A stretch of 64,000 nucleotides of DNA. It comes from Streptomyces sp. NBC_01431. GTDB lineage: Bacteria; Actinomycetota; Actinomycetes; Streptomycetales; Streptomycetaceae. The DNA lies in contig NZ_CP109496.1 of NCBI RefSeq assembly GCF_036231355.1, positions 7,316,001 to 7,380,000 of the forward strand. Reading direction: 5' to 3'. A model generated the notes under the pieces. That model saw only the letters and a list, made by a program, of their open reading frames with translations. It was not told the DNA's origin and did not search any database. Positions 62,093 to 64,000 of this stretch are shown here, piece after piece. Each line of letters begins with the position of its first letter. The stretch's first letter is position 1. The translations under genes were made by a program, and so were the position numbers.

Positions 62093-63547
62093 TCAGTCCG
62101 TGCCGAACTCCATCGCGGCGCGGTCCAGCATCTGGTCGTCGTCGGAGACGTCGCCGCGGGAGGCGATGGCTTCGGCGCCGCCCTCGGGCATCTCCGGCAT
62201 GGTGCCGATCAGGCCGGTCGCGGCCGCCTGCGAGGCGCCGACGACCGGGCTGCCGGTGCCGATCAGACCGAGGCCGACGTACTGCTCCAGCTTGGCGCGC
62301 GAGTCGGCGATGTCGAGGTTGCGCATGGTGAGCTGGCCGATCCGGTCCACCGGCCCGAACGCGGAGTCCTCAGTACGCTCCATCGACAGCTTGTCGGGGT
62401 GGTAGCTGAAGGCCGGTCCCGTCGTGTCCAGGATCGAGTAGTCCTCACCGCGCCGCAGCCGCAGCGTGACCTCGCCGGTGACGGCCGCGCCGACCCAGCG
62501 CTGCAGCGACTCCCGGATCATCAGGGCCTGCGGGTCGAGCCAGCGGCCCTCGTACATGAGGCGGCCCAGGCGCCGGCCCTCGGTGTGGTACTGGGCGAGG
62601 GTGTCCTCGTTGTGGATCGCGTTGACGAGGCGCTCGTATGCCGCGTGCAGCAGGGCCATGCCGGGCGCCTCGTAGATGCCGCGGCTCTTGGCCTCGATGA
62701 TCCGGTTCTCGATCTGGTCCGACATGCCCATGCCGTGGCGGCCGCCGATGGCGTTCGCCTCCATCACGAGGTCAACGGGGGAGGCGAACTCCTTGCCGTT
62801 GACCGTCACCGGGCGGCCCTGGTCGAAGCCGATCGTCACGTCTTCGGTGGCGATCTCGACCGAGGGGTCCCAGAACTTGACGCCCATGATCGGGTCGACG
62901 GTCTCGACGCCCGTGTCGAGGTGCTCCAGGGTCTTGGCCTCGTGGGTGGCGCCCCAGATGTTGGCGTCGGTGGAGTACGCCTTCTCCGTGCTGTCGCGGT
63001 AGGGCAGGCCGTGCGCGAGCAGCCACTCGGACATTTCCTTGCGGCCGCCGAGCTCGGTCACGAAGTCCGAGTCGAGCCACGGCTTGTAGATCCGCAGGTG
63101 CGGGTTGGCGAGCAGCCCGTAGCGGTAGAACCGCTCGATGTCGTTGCCCTTGAAGGTCGAGCCGTCGCCCCAGATCTGCACGTTGTCGTCGAGCATCGCC
63201 CGGACCAGGAGCGTGCCCGTGACGGCGCGGCCGAGCGGCGTGGTGTTGAAGTAGGCGCGCCCACCCGAGCGGATGTGGAACGCCCCGCAGGTCAGCGCGG
63301 CAAGGCCCTCCTCGACCAGCGCCGCACGGCAGTCGACCAGGCGCGCGATCTCGGCACCGTAGGTCTTGGCGCGGCCGGGCACCGAGGCGATGTCGGGCTC
63401 GTCGTACTGGCCGATGTCGGCCGTGTAGGTGCACGGGACGGCACCCTTGTCGCGCATCCAGGCGACGGCGACGGAGGTGTCGAGACCGCCGGAGAAGGCG
63501 ATGCCGACGCGCTCGCCGGCGGGCAGGGAGGTGAGGACCTTGGACAT
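62093..63547 (-). CDS. argG: Argininosuccinate synthase
   Basis: 484 residues, ATG 63547. The ATP pyrophosphatase P-loop is AFSGGLDTS (17-25). Other conserved blocks are CTYTADIGQYDEPDI, IWGDGSTFKGNDIERFYRYGLL, YSTDANIWGATHEAK and GRHGMGMSDQIENRIIEAKSRGIYEAPG. The enzyme joins citrulline and aspartate with ATP in arginine synthesis. Its length and sequence are of the longer E. coli-type group rather than the 400-residue type. It stands alone, apart from argH and the arg cluster. There is no ribosome site; the -10 six bases upstream points to a leaderless mRNA, and the promoter is covered by an ArgR-type palindrome. Confidence 0.98.
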   Translation of the reverse strand: MSKVLTSLPAGERVGIAFSGGLDTSVAVAWMRDKGAVPCTYTADIGQYDEPDIASVPGRAKTYGAEIARLVDCRAALVEEGLAALTCGAFHIRSGGRAYFNTTPLGRAVTGTLLVRAMLDDNVQIWGDGSTFKGNDIERFYRYGLLANPHLRIYKPWLDSDFVTELGGRKEMSEWLLAHGLPYRDSTEKAYSTDANIWGATHEAKTLEHLDTGVETVDPIMGVKFWDPSVEIATEDVTIGFDQGRPVTVNGKEFASPVDLVMEANAIGGRHGMGMSDQIENRIIEAKSRGIYEAPGMALLHAAYERLVNAIHNEDTLAQYHTEGRRLGRLMYEGRWLDPQALMIRESLQRWVGAAVTGEVTLRLRRGEDYSILDTTGPAFSYHPDKLSMERTEDSAFGPVDRIGQLTMRNLDIADSRAKLEQYVGLGLIGTGSPVVGASQAAATGLIGTMPEMPEGGAEAIASRGDVSDDDQMLDRAAMEFGTD

Positions 63548-63553
63548 GGGAAA

Positions 63554-63582
63554 AGTATGCATGATCTCGCATGATCATGCAA
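63554..63582 (-). promoter_or_regulatory. argG: Leaderless argG promoter
   Basis: On the minus strand TTGCAT (63577-63582) and CATACT (63554-63559) are separated by exactly 17 bases. Six bases follow to the ATG at 63547. With no ribosome site, transcription and translation would start at the same place. Confidence 0.7.
63558..63581. promoter_or_regulatory. ArgR (ARG box) operator over the argG promoter
   Basis: TGCATGATC and GATCATGCA are perfect 9-bp arms around a six-base centre. TGCAT/ATGCA half-sites are the core of ARG boxes in Streptomyces. It lies across the -35, spacer and -10, so ArgR with arginine would block transcription. Confidence 0.75.
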
Positions 63583-63755
63583 GCCGCTGGCCGGGGCTCG
63601 TCCCGGTCGCGGTCGCGCACCGCGCGGTCCCCACCCTTCGGCGGAGTGCCCGCTTCGGCGCCGGGGGCCGAGGTGGGGTCCCTCGCCCCGGACGCCGGAT
63701 CACCCCTGGCTAGGCTGAGCACGGCAACACATCGTGAACACAACAAGGAGCAGAC

Positions 63756-64000
63756 GTGAGCGAGCCGGCGTCCATCGCCCTGCAGCAGGAGATCGCCCGG
63801 GAACTCCAGGTCGCCGAGACCTTCGAGGCCGAGCGGGAGATCGAGCGCCGGGTGGCGTTCCTCGCCGAGCGGCTGACCTCCAGCGGCCTGCGCTCCCTCG
63901 TGCTCGGTATCAGTGGCGGCGTCGACTCGACCACGACGGGCCGACTGTGCCAGCTCGCCGTCGAGCGGGCGCGGGCCGCCGGTCATGAGGCCCGCTTCTA
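63756..64000 (+). CDS. nadE: NAD synthetase, 5' end (runs off window)
   Basis: 81 residues are visible from GTG 63756, with AAGGAG seven bases upstream. The start VSEPASIALQQEIARELQVAETF and the P-loop SGGVDST (53-59) in LGISGGVDSTTTGRLCQLAVERARAAG are typical of the ammonia-dependent NadE group. The enzyme amidates nicotinic acid adenine dinucleotide to NAD with ATP. It is divergent from argG; the region between holds both promoters. Confidence 0.95.
   Translation, partial: MSEPASIALQQEIARELQVAETFEAEREIERRVAFLAERLTSSGLRSLVLGISGGVDSTTTGRLCQLAVERARAAGHEARF

Noticed and set aside
1..64000. CRISPR arrays, insertion sequences, prophage or integrase sites
   Set aside because: No regularly spaced repeats of suitable length, transposase, integrase or phage gene was seen. 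The single tRNA gene has no flanking att-like duplication that I can find.

Overview
The window is high-GC actinobacterial chromosome, almost certainly Streptomyces. The signs are GC-rich third codon positions, many GTG starts with GGAGG-type ribosome sites, SigF/SigB-type sigma factors, LuxR-type regulators, several secreted enzymes and a class III lanthipeptide cluster. No insertion sequence, phage gene, CRISPR array or rRNA was seen. The sequence cuts a gene at each end: an anchored or secreted protein on the left and nadE on the right.

Layout. 0-11 kb: housekeeping and signalling genes, namely a SEDS peptidoglycan polymerase, a PadR regulator divergent from an NTF2-like protein with an operator between them, a transmembrane Ser/Thr kinase, a small DUF6381-like protein, a DHA2 drug exporter with its own palindromic operator, a SigF/SigB-family sigma factor, a PRC-barrel protein and a cytidine deaminase. 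11.4-21.1 kb: a histidine kinase/response regulator pair, a large AAA-LuxR regulator, and a minus-strand operon lanA-lanKC-ABC transporter. The 36-residue precursor gene (20923-21033) is easy to miss. It is separated from lanKC by a 15-bp perfect terminator stem. Next come an initiator tRNA-Met, a hemerythrin-like protein, a small DUF4142-like membrane protein and a GH15 hydrolase.

24.9-31.7 kb: a complete narGHJI respiratory nitrate reductase operon with overlapping or nearly touching genes and an unusually AT-rich promoter region. 31.9-46.3 kb: an Orn/Lys/Arg decarboxylase, a secreted M9-type collagenase with PKD and PPC domains, an aromatic-acid-exporter-like membrane protein, an AMP-dependent ligase, an HSL-type hydrolase, transketolase, a geranylgeranyl-reductase-like flavoprotein and a GNAT acetyltransferase. 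46.3-49 kb: an anchored protein, then a two-gene operon in which both genes are damaged: a TipA-type MerR regulator with a frameshift and a macrolide-type glycosyltransferase with a large internal deletion. 49-64 kb: an MMPL transporter, an MHS-type MFS transporter, a TetR regulator divergent from a cytochrome P450 with palindromic operators, a secreted M1 metallopeptidase, a dienelactone hydrolase, an NTF2-like protein, an NAD-binding SDR-DUF2867 protein, a 2'-5' RNA ligase, argG with an ArgR-type box over a leaderless promoter, and the start of nadE.

The most interesting unit is the compact class III lanthipeptide cluster. Its predicted core ends in two adjacent cysteines followed by a charged tail, and no leader peptidase gene lies beside it.
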